From Flaccisagitta enflata (Eukaryota > Chaetognatha > Sagittoidea > Aphragmophora): a stretch of 64,000 nucleotides of DNA. The DNA lies in the NCBI GenBank assembly GCA_965153355.1, contig OZ231127.1, positions 10,230,001-10,294,000 of the forward strand, written 5' to 3'. Position numbers and translations under genes: made by a program. Of the stretch, positions 44,240 to 64,000 are shown in pieces. Below the pieces are notes generated by a model. That model saw only the letters and a list, made by a program, of their open reading frames with translations, was not told where the DNA came from and ran no database searches. The first letter of the stretch is position 1. Every line of letters starts with the position of its first letter.

Positions 44240-44595
44240 TTTAGCGTGTGGAGGCACATAAAGTTTTAGCCCCACCCCTACAGCTCAAACCCATTAACCA
44301 ATTTTTGCACTTGGAAGTGCTCTGGATACCTTGGGGCAATACAAATGGCGCCACAGTGGCGATTTTTGAGTTTCCACTTTTAACACCCCCAATTTTGCGA
44401 TCTCTTGCCCACGGGGGTGGTTCAGGGGTGGGAAAAAAGTGGTCATTTGGAGGGGTTAAAAGTGGAAACTCAAAAATCGCCACGGTGGCGCCATTTGTAT
44501 TGTCCCATGGTATCTAAAGTTGTTCCGAGTGAAAAAATTGGTTATGGGTTTCAGCTGTAGAAGTGGGGCTAAAAAATGTGCCTCCACACGCTAAA
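44240..44595. mobile_element. 356-bp fold-back element
   Basis: Ends TTTAGCGTGTGGAGGCACAT and ATGTGCCTCCACACGCTAAA. The arms of about 150 bp (GGCGCCACAGTGGCGATTTT and so on) flank a short G-rich centre. Non-coding. Confidence 0.85.
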
Positions 44596-44752
44596 TTAGA
44601 AGTTCTTCTGTAATGTGTCATCCATTAACTCCTCAATCAGAACTGGCAACAAACGTCTCACTCCCGGCGTCTATCACTGGTCAGGTAATAAGAAACTTAA
44701 GTCAGAGGTGCAGTCATGCAGAGGCGGATTTTATGCAAACCATTATCTACAT

Positions 44753-44877
44753 TTTCTTAGGTGCGACAAAGCACCTCCATAACTGGCTGTGTCCGTTGGT
44801 TGGTTGGTTGGTCGGTCGGTAACGCATTTGTTCGACGATCCACACGTCGCACCTTATTGGCCTACTTGGCCTTGTTT
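44753..44877 (+). mobile_element. HPR element, GGTGC subtype, perfect long-range complement
   Basis: P = AGGTGCGAC (44759-44767); the distant site GTCGCACCT (44846-44854) is a perfect 9-bp complement, while the local partner is only GCACCT. Second hairpin GGCC-TACTT-GGCC, then CTTGTT. Confidence 0.85.
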
Positions 44878-45149
44878 ATTCAAAAGCGTCCGCCATTTTC
44901 AGCATCTACAGCATATAAACTCATAGTCGAACCCTGCATTTGCAGATGTGATGGTATTAACATATTTTTTTTTCTTATTAACAGGTTTTTGTCATTGCCA
45001 GTATGGAAAATGAAAACAAAAATATCACATCTATTTCAGAGAAGTTTTGTGTACTCATGGCATCGTTGATTTGTTATAGAGGATGTAACTATTGGAAAAA
45101 AATATTGCTTTGTTTTGTTTTGTTTTTCTGCATTCCTTTCATTTACTGT

Positions 45150-45475
45150 AAGAATGAGGATGCATCATCGCATCTCTATAAGAGAGTGTCCGTCCATCTG
45201 TCCGTTACAGCCTCACACGGATGACGCATCGACCTTCCAAACATGTGTTTGTCGAACTTGTTCCTCTCCGAAGAAGCGAATAAAAGTTCCATGAAAAGCT
45301 GAAGGCAAATTTTTCGGCAGCCGTTGTCAATTGTTCTCGTCTTAGATTCCAGTTTGCTTTGTACTTCAGTCGTGCAAGTGACAAATAAGCCAAAACCCGG
45401 CAAACCCAAACGAACAACAGACTTAAGTCTTGTGAGAAAGGTCTCAGTTCCCGTCATGAAATTTCACTTTCACTC
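45150..45475. other. HPR-like fragment and open segment of unknown nature
   Basis: GATGCATCATCGCATC and TCTATAAGAGAGTGTCC at about 45157-45193 look like the left end of an HPR copy. The following minus-strand frame (45176-45457, 93 codons) shows no motif that I recognise and no partner exon, so it is not called as a gene. Confidence 0.35.
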
Positions 45476-45885
45476 TCGGGAGAAAAAAAAAAGCTGAGCT
45501 GTTTACATTGTACGATGGATGTGATATCACTTCTGCTGACTGAAATGAATTATATGAAAGGTGGAACTAAAATTTTCAATCACAGTAACAGTCCGTTATA
45601 ACGGGTCCGAGAGTAATGGAAACCAGCCAACAATAGATATGAAGTGTTAGTACCTTTATTTTTTTTATTCTTTGTTTTTTATATTGATAATAATAGAAAT
45701 GTTTTTATAATTGTTAAAATTTTTTAGTCATCCATTATTTCGGGGTTTAACTGCACTTGTCTTAGGTTTGAATAAAAGAGATAAGTCAGGGTTTGAGACT
45801 AAGCACACATTAAACTGCACATTTAATCAATTTCGTGTATTCTGCGTGATCGGCATTCACGGTGGGACCGCAACCAGCCGTTACA

Positions 45886-45889
<4 letters not shown>

Positions 45890-45972
<83 letters not shown>
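45890..45972. repeat. (CT)n microsatellite
   Basis: About 80 bp of CT in intergenic DNA. Confidence 0.95.
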
Positions 45973-45977
<5 letters not shown>

Positions 45978-46504
45978 CTCGTTTTTTTCTTCTATTGTTT
46001 TTTTTTAAACTTTATGTGGAAATGTTTTTTTCTAACACAATTTACATTTCGGCTTCATTAACATAATGCTTAGCATACGGCAACAAATACTTACGTAGTA
46101 GGTTCGTAATAAAATGTTCTAAATACGTAGCACGATGTCGATGAGTAACTACGAAAGAAAACTCCCGACGTCTTTAAAATTGGCAACTCAAAGACGCACT
46201 AAAGATCAGTGGCCGTCGCCAAACATATGAATTGCGGATCCAATGTAACAAAGAGTTTTAAAAATAGAGTTATGAAAATGAATGACAAATAATTGAATGT
46301 TAAAAAAAGTGAAATGCGCAAAAAAAAAAAAAAAAGGGTATGAAAGTAAGGGATTACAATGATGAGTGATATGAAGTGTAAGACAGCAAGTTATGGAAGT
46401 GAACGACATAAAAAACTATAGGTAATGAGAAGTGAAAGACGACAAAGAATAATGGGTTATTAAAATAATTGACCGGACAGGGTTCAGGCGAATCGCTTAA
46501 CGCA

Positions 46505-46508
<4 letters not shown>

Positions 46509-46592
<84 letters not shown>
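46509..46592. repeat. (CA)n microsatellite
   Basis: About 84 bp of CA followed by an A-run. Confidence 0.95.
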
Positions 46593-46597
<5 letters not shown>

Positions 46598-46929
46598 AAA
46601 ACAATACAAAACACAAAACCAACACCAGACTGGGTTCAAGGCCAATATATGTTGCGTGTGATTGGGCAGGAGCTGTGGTGCTCTATCATCGACCAATAAT
46701 GAAATCCGAGGGTGAGACGATGGTCAACGTGATTCGACTTGACACGGCGATAACAGCTGACACCCTTTGCATTGAACCCATACAGTACAGAGTGTCGCAT
46801 ACCCAAACGGCATGCAAAGATTACACTCAATAGAGTAGATTTTATGATTATTAGAAATGTACTTGAAATGATGGGTGCGCAATGCGTGCAAGAAGTGTAA
46901 GAGCCTGTTCCTGATGGTGATATTGACAA

Positions 46930-47140
46930 TCACGTTATCAACGGGACACGCGGTCGCTCGCTACGTTCGTTCGATCTACCCACTCACTCCGCAAACTGTT
47001 GCTCCACTTAACTACGCTTGGCACGCTTGCTCATTCCATTCGCCGACTCGCTCACTCACTCGCTTGTGGGGCCATGGAATTTCCTGAATATGTGTTCACT
47101 TTGTTGACGTAATCCACGGGAACAATCGCTTTAGTCGTCG
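46930..47140. repeat. Diverged copy of the 35651-35904 element
   Basis: It shares GGTCGCTCGCTACGTTCGTT, TGAATATGTGTTCAC and CACGGGAACAA with the element at the 3' end of the dynein gene. The outer inverted ends are not preserved. Confidence 0.55.
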
Positions 47141-47604
47141 TCACTAAACCCTAAACAGCGAATCGAAAGGCGTCGTTGACTTTGCAACAGTGGGATATCG
47201 AGATGGGACCAGGTACTACAACGACAAATAATGAAGCCTAACGATGTCACTGTCTTTTAAAAAAAAAATAAATAAAAGAATAGGTTGAAAAAACGCTGTA
47301 TACCGATTTTCACCGAACCCGAGCAAAGCTTTCTCGAAAACGAAATTTCTAAACAACTTTTTGATAATTCAAAGTTAATCGTTGGCTAAATTAGTCCTTT
47401 CCTCGTTGGATTTTCTTAGTACGACACAAACAAAGATTATGTAATGAAATGATAAAAGCTAGAGAGTCTCTCACGAACAAAATCGCGGATTTTCTCCGGC
47501 ACCTTTAATTCCAAAGAACTGCCCAAATAATACGTTAATACGATAAGTAAGCATCAACGGGATAATCAACAGAATCTATAACAGATATTGTGCATTGTAG
47601 GGAG

Positions 47605-47608
<4 letters not shown>

Positions 47609-47699
<91 letters not shown>
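47609..47699. repeat. (GA)n microsatellite upstream of the GalNAc-transferase
   Basis: About 90 bp of GA, 465 bp before the GalNAc-transferase ATG. No TATA box or other core promoter element can be assigned with confidence here. Confidence 0.95.
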
Positions 47700-47701
<2 letters not shown>

Positions 47702-48163
47702 ATTTTTGCAACATAAATTGATCTAACGCTTACAATGCAATTAATACAATTATTTATTTCTTCATCCACCTCACTTCAGTCGGGTCAAGAATGGAATTGG
47801 AAAAAAACAATCACGAGAAATCTAATCATGGCTTCAATTCCAACGCTGAGATACGCCACCGGTGAAATTTGTTTGTATGAAATAGTCGAATACCGACTTC
47901 AATTACCCCCGATTTTATGACAACAACCCCGGATTCCTCTCATTACACGCTCATCAACAAAGAAAAAACAAATCATAACAAAGTAAACAACGATACAACG
48001 ATAAACAATCGCGTCAATTATCTAGTCTACTCCTCTTCATACTTTCAATCGTCCTTCCGCTAATCAACATCGTCGTAGTCGTCTATGACTGAACGAGAAA
48101 CAAAAAAAGAGAAACTGCACCGAAGAGAATCGCGAATAAATTAACAATAAAAAGAAAATAATC

Positions 48164-57738
<9,575 letters not shown>

Positions 57739-57796
<58 letters not shown>
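57739..57796. repeat. (GA)n just after the GalNAc-transferase stop
   Basis: GA repeats begin three bases after the TGA and would lie in the 3' UTR. Confidence 0.95.
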
Positions 57797-57797
<1 letters not shown>

Positions 57798-57939
57798 TTA
57801 TCTGTTAGACAGACACAAATACCAGCTGTCACATAGACTAACAGACAGACACACAAATTCAGGCAAAGACATAGAGTGACGTAGACTGACAGACACTGAG
57901 ACAGACTAAAAGATAAATAGACAGCCAGGCAGAGATTTC

Positions 57940-57945
57940 AATAAA
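57940..57945 (+). promoter_or_regulatory. Candidate poly(A) signal, GalNAc-transferase
   Basis: AATAAA about 205 bases after the stop. A second AATAAA lies at 58257-58262 (TGCATGAATAAAACTTTTTT). Which one is used cannot be told from sequence. Confidence 0.4.
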
Positions 57946-58677
57946 CTGAAGACTCAAGCTCATAAGATGAAAAGAGGGTTAAAGTTGTTTTTGAGGTTAA
58001 GTCAGAAATCAGAAGTTGAGTCGGAGATTGAGTCGGAAGTTGAGTCGGAAGTTGAGTCTGGAGAAGATTCGGTAGTTGAGCCGGGGAATACGCCGTTGGC
58101 AAAAATGATGTCAAAGAACAATTTCTACATAAAAGACAAAACAAAACTCACGTGACAGTGAAATAGTCACAACATTAATGTCCTCCGTCTAAAAACTGCT
58201 TCTATCTCTTCACTTTGCGTCCAAAGCTTTATTGAAAAAAAAACAACTGTTGCATGAATAAAACTTTTTTAAACAATTCGTGTGCACTGTTTAAAAACAT
58301 TTGTACACGAACTGCCGTAATGCGTTCGACAAAGTACGGTAGTACAATTTCATTTGTCAGAACATCGCAATTTGCCCAGGAATGTTATGTGGACCACATA
58401 TGTGGTATTGGAGGCTCATATCGGTAACATTTGGAGAGGCCGCCACTTGGAGGCGAAATTGCCAAGGCCAAACGTGCCAGGCCCAACCGACTTACGGACG
58501 GACGAGTACATGTGCGGGCCTCAATACAGTGAATTCTTAAATGTTTCAATGGAGTTGAGTGGTTGTATGCGTTGTTGAATGTCATGTTGGTTCATCGTTC
58601 AAGAGGATGGATAAGTAAGTGATCGTGAGATGGGAGCCGTTAATGAAAATGCAAATTGGTTCATTTTGGGTAGCGTG

Positions 58678-58868
58678 GTTTTAGTTGCGGACACGCGACT
58701 CTATAAGTGACTTTGTCTGTCCGTCTTTCCATCAATTGGTCCATAAGCACGAGTCGAAATGTGGAAAAACAGACGCTTGTGTGAGTGTTAGGGTGGGGGT
58801 GGGATGTGCGCAAGGGTTGGATGCCCCTGCCCACTGGTCCGCAACGATATTATTACCCCGCGTACCTT
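58678..58868 (+). mobile_element. HPR element, TTGCG subtype
   Basis: P = AGTTGCGGAC (58683-58692). The local partner is CGCGACT (one G-T wobble). The distant site GTCCGCAAC (58837-58845) matches the TTGCG form exactly. Confidence 0.75.
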
Positions 58869-58919
58869 GCTCTTCAAATGTGTCTTTTTCCCAGTGTATT
58901 GAAAGAATGAGATTCTAGA

Positions 58920-60200
58920 ATGATCACGACTCTAAGAATGCTTGAGTCTTTTAATGTGCCATTGCTTTACTTAGGTAACTAAAAAAACAACCAAACTACT
59001 CAATAGCTTACTTTTCCCTACTGTGCCGTAGATTTGTAGTGCTACAGAGCCATATTGTGCCATATTTTTCTGACTCCAAATTCTTCTTCCCACCGCTCCA
59101 CTATGAAGAAAATGAGGCATTCTCTAAGATAAATTTATTTGCTATTATTTCATGTGCCTTTTTTCTCTTTTCCAAGTTTACTTATCCATCATCAACCCCC
59201 CCCCTCCCTCTCATACCCTTCATTGTCCAGACCTTATTATTTTCCACCCTTGTTGACTACATGATTTAAGCGTTCCATATCTAAGTCACATCGACCAAAT
59301 TAAGATGGCTATCCATGTTATCATTAAAAATAAAAAAATGTCATCAATGATTTTGAAAAAGAAATATCTTTTGTTTTCTAATTAGTACTAGAAATGAAGT
59401 CTATGATTCAGTCAGCCAAAAGACCGTTGCACAGTGACATCATATAATTTCCCGGGCGCTAATCAGGGAGAATAAAGTGGGTTGTTAGATGTCTTTTAGG
59501 CTTTTTTGAAGACAATTTAGTCGTTGCGATGCGCATGCGACTTTAAGGCCTTGTTTACACTGCACACTAAGAAAGCTAGTATTCTCAAGGTTATTGAGCT
59601 GGATCAGTTAGCTTGTCCTAACATCTAACAACATTTAAAAACAAATGCTTGATGATCACTTGTTAATCAAGAAGATTCTGTAACCTAACCTACCTTTTGC
59701 AATGTGATAATTCATGATAAAGATTAATATATCAGCTGATTTAAGTCTGTATTAAGCATGTTAGATGTGTTCATTTACGGTTGAAGGGCTGATGGGGAAG
59801 GGAGGGGGTGTGACATGGTAGCCCCCAAATAAAAGCAACGATCGAAAACATCAGACTGGGATTATCCACAATTGTACAGACAGGAAAATAAAAAGCGTGA
59901 CCACCTGGCGACCAGTTTTTTGACCAAGTGACCAAGACTATGACTATGAGTGTCCATGAATGTTATGACTATAGGATGAGATGAATGATTATGAATTCAT
60001 CAAAAAAGGAACGACAGCCAATCTTTTTGCTCAACCTTACCGGTACCTCTATTTCTTTTAAACTTTTCATAGCCCCATGAAAGTCGTCCTATTCAGTGGA
60101 CAGTAATCAGGCTCTAGGAATCCGGTCTTTCAATCAAAATAACCAGAATCATTTCCGATAGTCATGGGATCAAATTCCTTCATAGGAAGACTGCCCGAAC
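58920..60200. other. Intergenic stretch between convergent genes
   Basis: No exon or RNA gene was recognised. Composition is mixed and mostly AT-rich, without clear repeats up to the GA tract. Confidence 0.4.
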
Positions 60201-60206
60201 ACATGG

Positions 60207-60210
<4 letters not shown>

Positions 60211-60290
<80 letters not shown>

Positions 60291-60358
60291 GAGAGAGAGA
60301 AATAGAGAGAGAGAAATAGAGAGAGAGAAATAGAGAGAGAGAAATAGGGAGAGAAAGC
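60211..60358. repeat. (GA)n then GAGAAATA repeat after the TPD52-like stop
   Basis: It lies just downstream of the minus-strand stop and reads CT on the TPD52-like sense strand, so it is probably 3' UTR. Confidence 0.95.
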
Positions 60359-60362
60359 GTCA

Positions 60363-63239
60363 TTAGAGAGAGGACATGGTGGGCGTTGCTGGGACTGAAG
60401 CAGACTGGAAGAAGTCGTTGTTGTCATTGGAGGCAGAATTGAAGACGTTGTCGACGAGAAGCGAATCGGGCCGTCGACCTCCTCCCCAATCTTGTTGTCG
60501 ACCACCGCCGATGTCGCCGAAGTTGTGCGCCGATTGAGATGATGGCATCCGGGAATAACTCTTTCCTGAATAAAGAATAAGGTGGCAGAAGTGAGTCCAT
60601 TCTATATGTTTCTAGGTGCGCCAACGCCCTTCATAAACTTGCTGTGACCTTCGTTTGGTTGATCGGTAACATAATCGTTTGACAATCCACATGGCGCACA
60701 TCTTTGGTCTACTTGACCTTGTAGACTTATTTTTCTTCTGTGATTTTTTTTTCGGATACGGGTCAAATTTTGCGCGATGGGATACGATTGGGATTTAGCT
60801 TTGAGATGGTAATGGTTTCGGGGTGGTGTTAGGGTTACAGATTGAAGTTTCGGTTTTCAATTAGTACCAAAAATAAACCAAGGCCAAGTAGGCCAATGGC
60901 GATGCGTGCACCGTGTAGTTCATCAAAAGAATGCGTTACCGATCAATCAATCCATCGACCGACCGTTTCGAGTCACTTTCGACCGACGGACAGAGCCTCT
61001 TAGTGATGTGCGTTGAAATATTTTTGGCAAATTTAATTGTGCCGGTACCATCTTGGCCATAAATATACGGACAGCTTTTCAGTGTCATAACTCCCTCAAT
61101 TTTGATCGCAGTGGGATGATTTTTAGTCGCGGACGCGCGACTCTACACCTTGCCGTGTAGGTCGGTAGGTCCGTCCGTCCGCCCGTCCGTCACATTTTTT
61201 ATTTCCGAGCGGTTTTTGCGTTACTGCTCCTGCCCATCCGTCCGCGACTGGATTGCCGTGTATCCGGCCTTGTTTTTTTTAATTTGCGTCTTCAAAAAAT
61301 CTATCAAGTGGGACCAAGCTGGTTCCTGAATCTTTATTCTTATACTGCGCCAGAAGTACTGTAAGATCGATGAGTTAAGCTCGTCTAGGGTTAGCCCAGA
61401 TCAATTCAGATCTCGATCCAATTGAGAACTCAAAAACTCAAAGCGAAAACCTGCAGAAACGCAAGGAAACAACATTCAAAGCAAGGCTGAAATGAATTGC
61501 AATAAAGTTTTATAACAACATCACATCAGAGTACCTCCAGTCTCTCTTTGAGTCGATGCCAAAGTTTATGCAGGCGGCGGTGGATGCCCAACATGGTCAT
61601 ACTTAATATCAAATGCATTTCGATATGCTTGTTGCTCACTTCTAATCAATCAATCAATCAACATATACACCTACTGTCCGTATATTCATGGCCAAGATGG
61701 CACGTCGGCACGCCGATTTAAAACATTGTGCTTCTCATACGAAGGAGTCATTTATGCATTATGTAATCATTTTTGTATTACCGGCTAGTCTGTTGTAGGT
61801 CGTGTTGACTCGTTCTTGTAAAGATTGTATGGAAGGAGATTTCTTCAAGTCTCCGAATTTGGACTTGACCGAAGAGCCGGCCAAAGTCAGAACTACGCCC
61901 GTTTTCTGCGTCGCCGATTTTAATGAAGTCGTCGTCTTTTGATAAGCATCCGACTCCTAGAAACGATAATGTTATTTATCCAAATAAAAGAGACAATGCG
62001 TTTCATTGAGCCGCGCAGTGTGACATTGAGACATCGTTGACATAGAGACTAAGAGAGAGATAGGGGAATGTTATGAAAGAACTAGATTTGTCTGATAATG
62101 AGAAGGTGAAATCTATCATTTCCAAATTCTATAAAAAACGTCATCGACGCCATGAAACAAAAGAGCAATTTTTACTGACAATGTCGGTTTTGCATACAGA
62201 CTGACCAAGAAAATATGACCTGTATAGTTTTGAGGGTCGTTTGTAGTTCTTGCAGTGGAGTGTGGCCCAGTTGCTTCTTCAACTCCATGGATCGCCGCAT
62301 TTTTACTTGAAGAACCTTTGGAGATGAAGTGAAATAGGATATGAAATAGTAGGTTAGGCCTGAGGGTGACGGGGGTCAGATTTAATGGCATTAGATACTT
62401 CTGTCATGCGGATTAATGTGGGTTCAATTAAGGCATTCGAAATGGAACATCATTTCCAAGCACTTTTCATGTTCCATTTACATACTAACAGCCAAGTCTC
62501 ATTGGAAACTTGATTTGGACTTGATCTAGGCACTCCGTCATCAATGCTGTAGGTTTACTATGAAAGAAATTTCTCTCATAACTCCAGCAATCAATTTTAT
62601 ACAACTACAGCATAGATGAAGGAGTGTCTAGATCAAGTGCAAATCGATTTTCCAAGAAGATTAGGCTCATAAAATGCAAAAGGAACAACAAAATTGCTTG
62701 GAAATAATGTTTCATTTGAATGCCCAAATTGAGCCCACTCTAATGCGGATAGGGGGTCTAATGCAGACATATAGTCATTGATTCAATTGCAGATGCATAC
62801 ATGGGGTAACCAACGGATGGATGAATGGACGGACGGACATAAAAAAATCCTAAAGAAGAGATGGGCAAACGGACCTAAGAATAGATTAACATCAACGTTT
62901 ACATCTCTAACGCACCTTCGCACACACACGCGCATATACACAAAAGCAAATTGGATTTACGTGCACATTTAAGTGATTAACATGCAAGTGATGCGCTGAA
63001 ACTGAGAGAGATGCACGCAATTTTCACCTGTCTCAGCGTTTTTATCTCGTCTTCAATTTTGTCCAATTCTCTTTGACTCTCTCTTCTTTCGGCGTCAGTG
63101 AGTGGAAAAGGAGGAGGAGGAGGATGAGGATGAGCGGCTGGCCAGCTGGGATTCCGCCTGCCATTGTTCCTCCACGAGACGTCTCCTCCTCTTCCTCCTC
63201 CTCCACCTGAGCCGCCTCCGCCGTAATCGTAATAAGCAT
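60363..63239 (-). CDS. TPD52-like (tumor protein D52 family), 3' exons
   Basis: Four minus-strand exons join in frame: 63239-63028, 62315-62220, 61956-61782 and 60565-60363 (TAA). The first encodes Gly-rich and Pro-rich runs and then LTDAERRESQRELDKIEDEI and KTLRQ, the start of the family's coiled coil. The 96-bp second exon gives VLQVKMRRSMELKKQLGHTP and LQELQTTLKTIQ. The third gives SDAYQKTTTSLKSATQKTG and VKSKFGDLKKSPSIQSLQER, equivalent to the conserved YKKT, QKT and GDM/SF-E-RV stretch of D52 proteins. The last is a Gly/Ser/Asn-rich tail. D52 proteins are small coiled-coil proteins of vesicle traffic. The exon with the start codon was not found and may lie beyond 64000. The Gly/Pro-rich N-terminal part is unusual. 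Confidence 0.9.
60609..60725 (+). mobile_element. HPR element, GGTGC subtype with compensatory changes
   Basis: The left end AGGTGCGCCA (60614-60623) no longer forms a good local hairpin, but the distant site TGGCGCAC (60692-60699) is a perfect 8-bp complement. The second hairpin is GGTC-TACTT-GACC where other copies have GGCC-TACTT-GGCC. It lies in a TPD52-like intron. Confidence 0.8.
60881..61022 (-). mobile_element. HPR element, GGTGC subtype, diverged
   Basis: Plus strand AACCAAGGCCAAGTAGGCCA (second hairpin GGCC-AAGTA-GGCC), GATGCGTGCACC, AATGCGTTACCGATC, GACGGACAGAGCCTCTTAG and TGATGTGCGTTG. Confidence 0.6.
61119..61275 (+). mobile_element. HPR element, complete TCGCG copy
   Basis: P = AGTCGCGGAC (61125-61134), local partner CGCGACT, distant GTCCGCGACT (61240-61249), second hairpin GCCG-TGTATC-CGGC (61255-61268), CTTGTTTTT. 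Confidence 0.85.
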
Positions 63240-63323
63240 CTTCAGAAAAACAAAGGATTAGGATTAAAACTTGGATATGGATCAATTTGGTACACGTCCC
63301 CGAGTTTTTAGCTAATGAATTGT

Positions 63324-63646
<323 letters not shown>

Positions 63647-63649
63647 TCT

Positions 63650-64000
63650 TTAAAATTTGGGCATGGGACCTAGATGGATGGTGACCTATCGCAGAAATTC
63701 CCCACAGCAATGTAAATGCATTGTATGTATACAGCTGCTGTTGTTTATTCAATATTCACAACGTGTTATGCTCCTCGAGCTTACTACTTTGGCCATAAAA
63801 TACGCAATTTACCAAAAAAGACTTGAATTTTTGATAATGTAGCTCTTCAAATCTTTGGAGGAGTGCATGTATGTTTAGGAATGGTATCCATTATGACCCC
63901 CTGAATTGAAAAAGATGCCTCCGCGATATTTGAGCAAGGATTAAAAAGGTTTTGCCCACATGTTCACTCAAAGCTGGATCCCAAATTGAAGCGTTTTAAT
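63650..64000. other. Window end, nothing recognised
   Basis: No exon with TPD52-family similarity, RNA gene or repeat was identified on either strand. Confidence 0.4.

Noticed and set aside
45176-45457. 93-codon minus-strand frame as a gene
   Set aside because: No recognised motif, no partner exon, and it overlaps an HPR-like fragment.
57967-58155. Small Glu/Ser-rich frame after the GalNAc-transferase
   Set aside because: It arises from a GAGTTGAGTCGGA tandem repeat in the probable 3' UTR and has no recognised family.

Overview
This is animal nuclear DNA. The genes are split by GT-AG introns into short exons and encode animal families: an SLC6 transporter, an axonemal dynein heavy chain of DNAH1 type, a polypeptide GalNAc-transferase and a TPD52-like protein. 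The dynein implies motile cilia or flagella. The phylum cannot be read from the window. Only about 6 kb is coding. The rest is intron and intergenic DNA packed with microsatellites, minisatellites, two LINEs and many short non-autonomous elements.

Layout: 305-1499 (-) holds three 5' exons of an SLC6 transporter. 1500-14111 has no recognised gene; it holds a 40-bp minisatellite, a three-layer transposon nest, a long GTAA/GTAT array and a truncated LINE. 14112-36055 (+) carries fourteen exons that read continuously through the last ~658 residues of a DNAH1-like dynein, with a second, decayed LINE in its second intron. 36056-48163 is intergenic and rich in fold-back elements. 48164-57736 (+) is an apparently complete 12-exon GalNAc-transferase gene (684 codons before the stop by my splicing). 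60363-63239 (-) is the 3' part of a TPD52-like gene, convergent with it. The genes share no evident pathway: dynein acts in the axoneme, the GalNAc-transferase in the Golgi, SLC6 at the plasma membrane, and TPD52 proteins in vesicle traffic.

The most interesting signal is a set of more than 20 short dispersed elements, called HPR here for this report only. They share one architecture: T-run, a hairpin made of motif P and its complement, a CTCTATAAGAGG-like block, GTCCGTCGG-rich DNA, a distant second complement of P, a second small hairpin, then CTTGTT. P differs between subfamilies, but its local and distant complements change with it. The second hairpin's stem also changes in a compensatory way. 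This suggests selection on pairing and looks like a structured non-autonomous element system that I cannot match to a known class.

A second theme is tandem duplication of splice junctions. Acceptors or donors of several GalNAc-transferase exons and of the first visible dynein exon lie in short tandem repeats that carry extra copies of the junction. All exon calls come from reading by eye, without RNA or database support.
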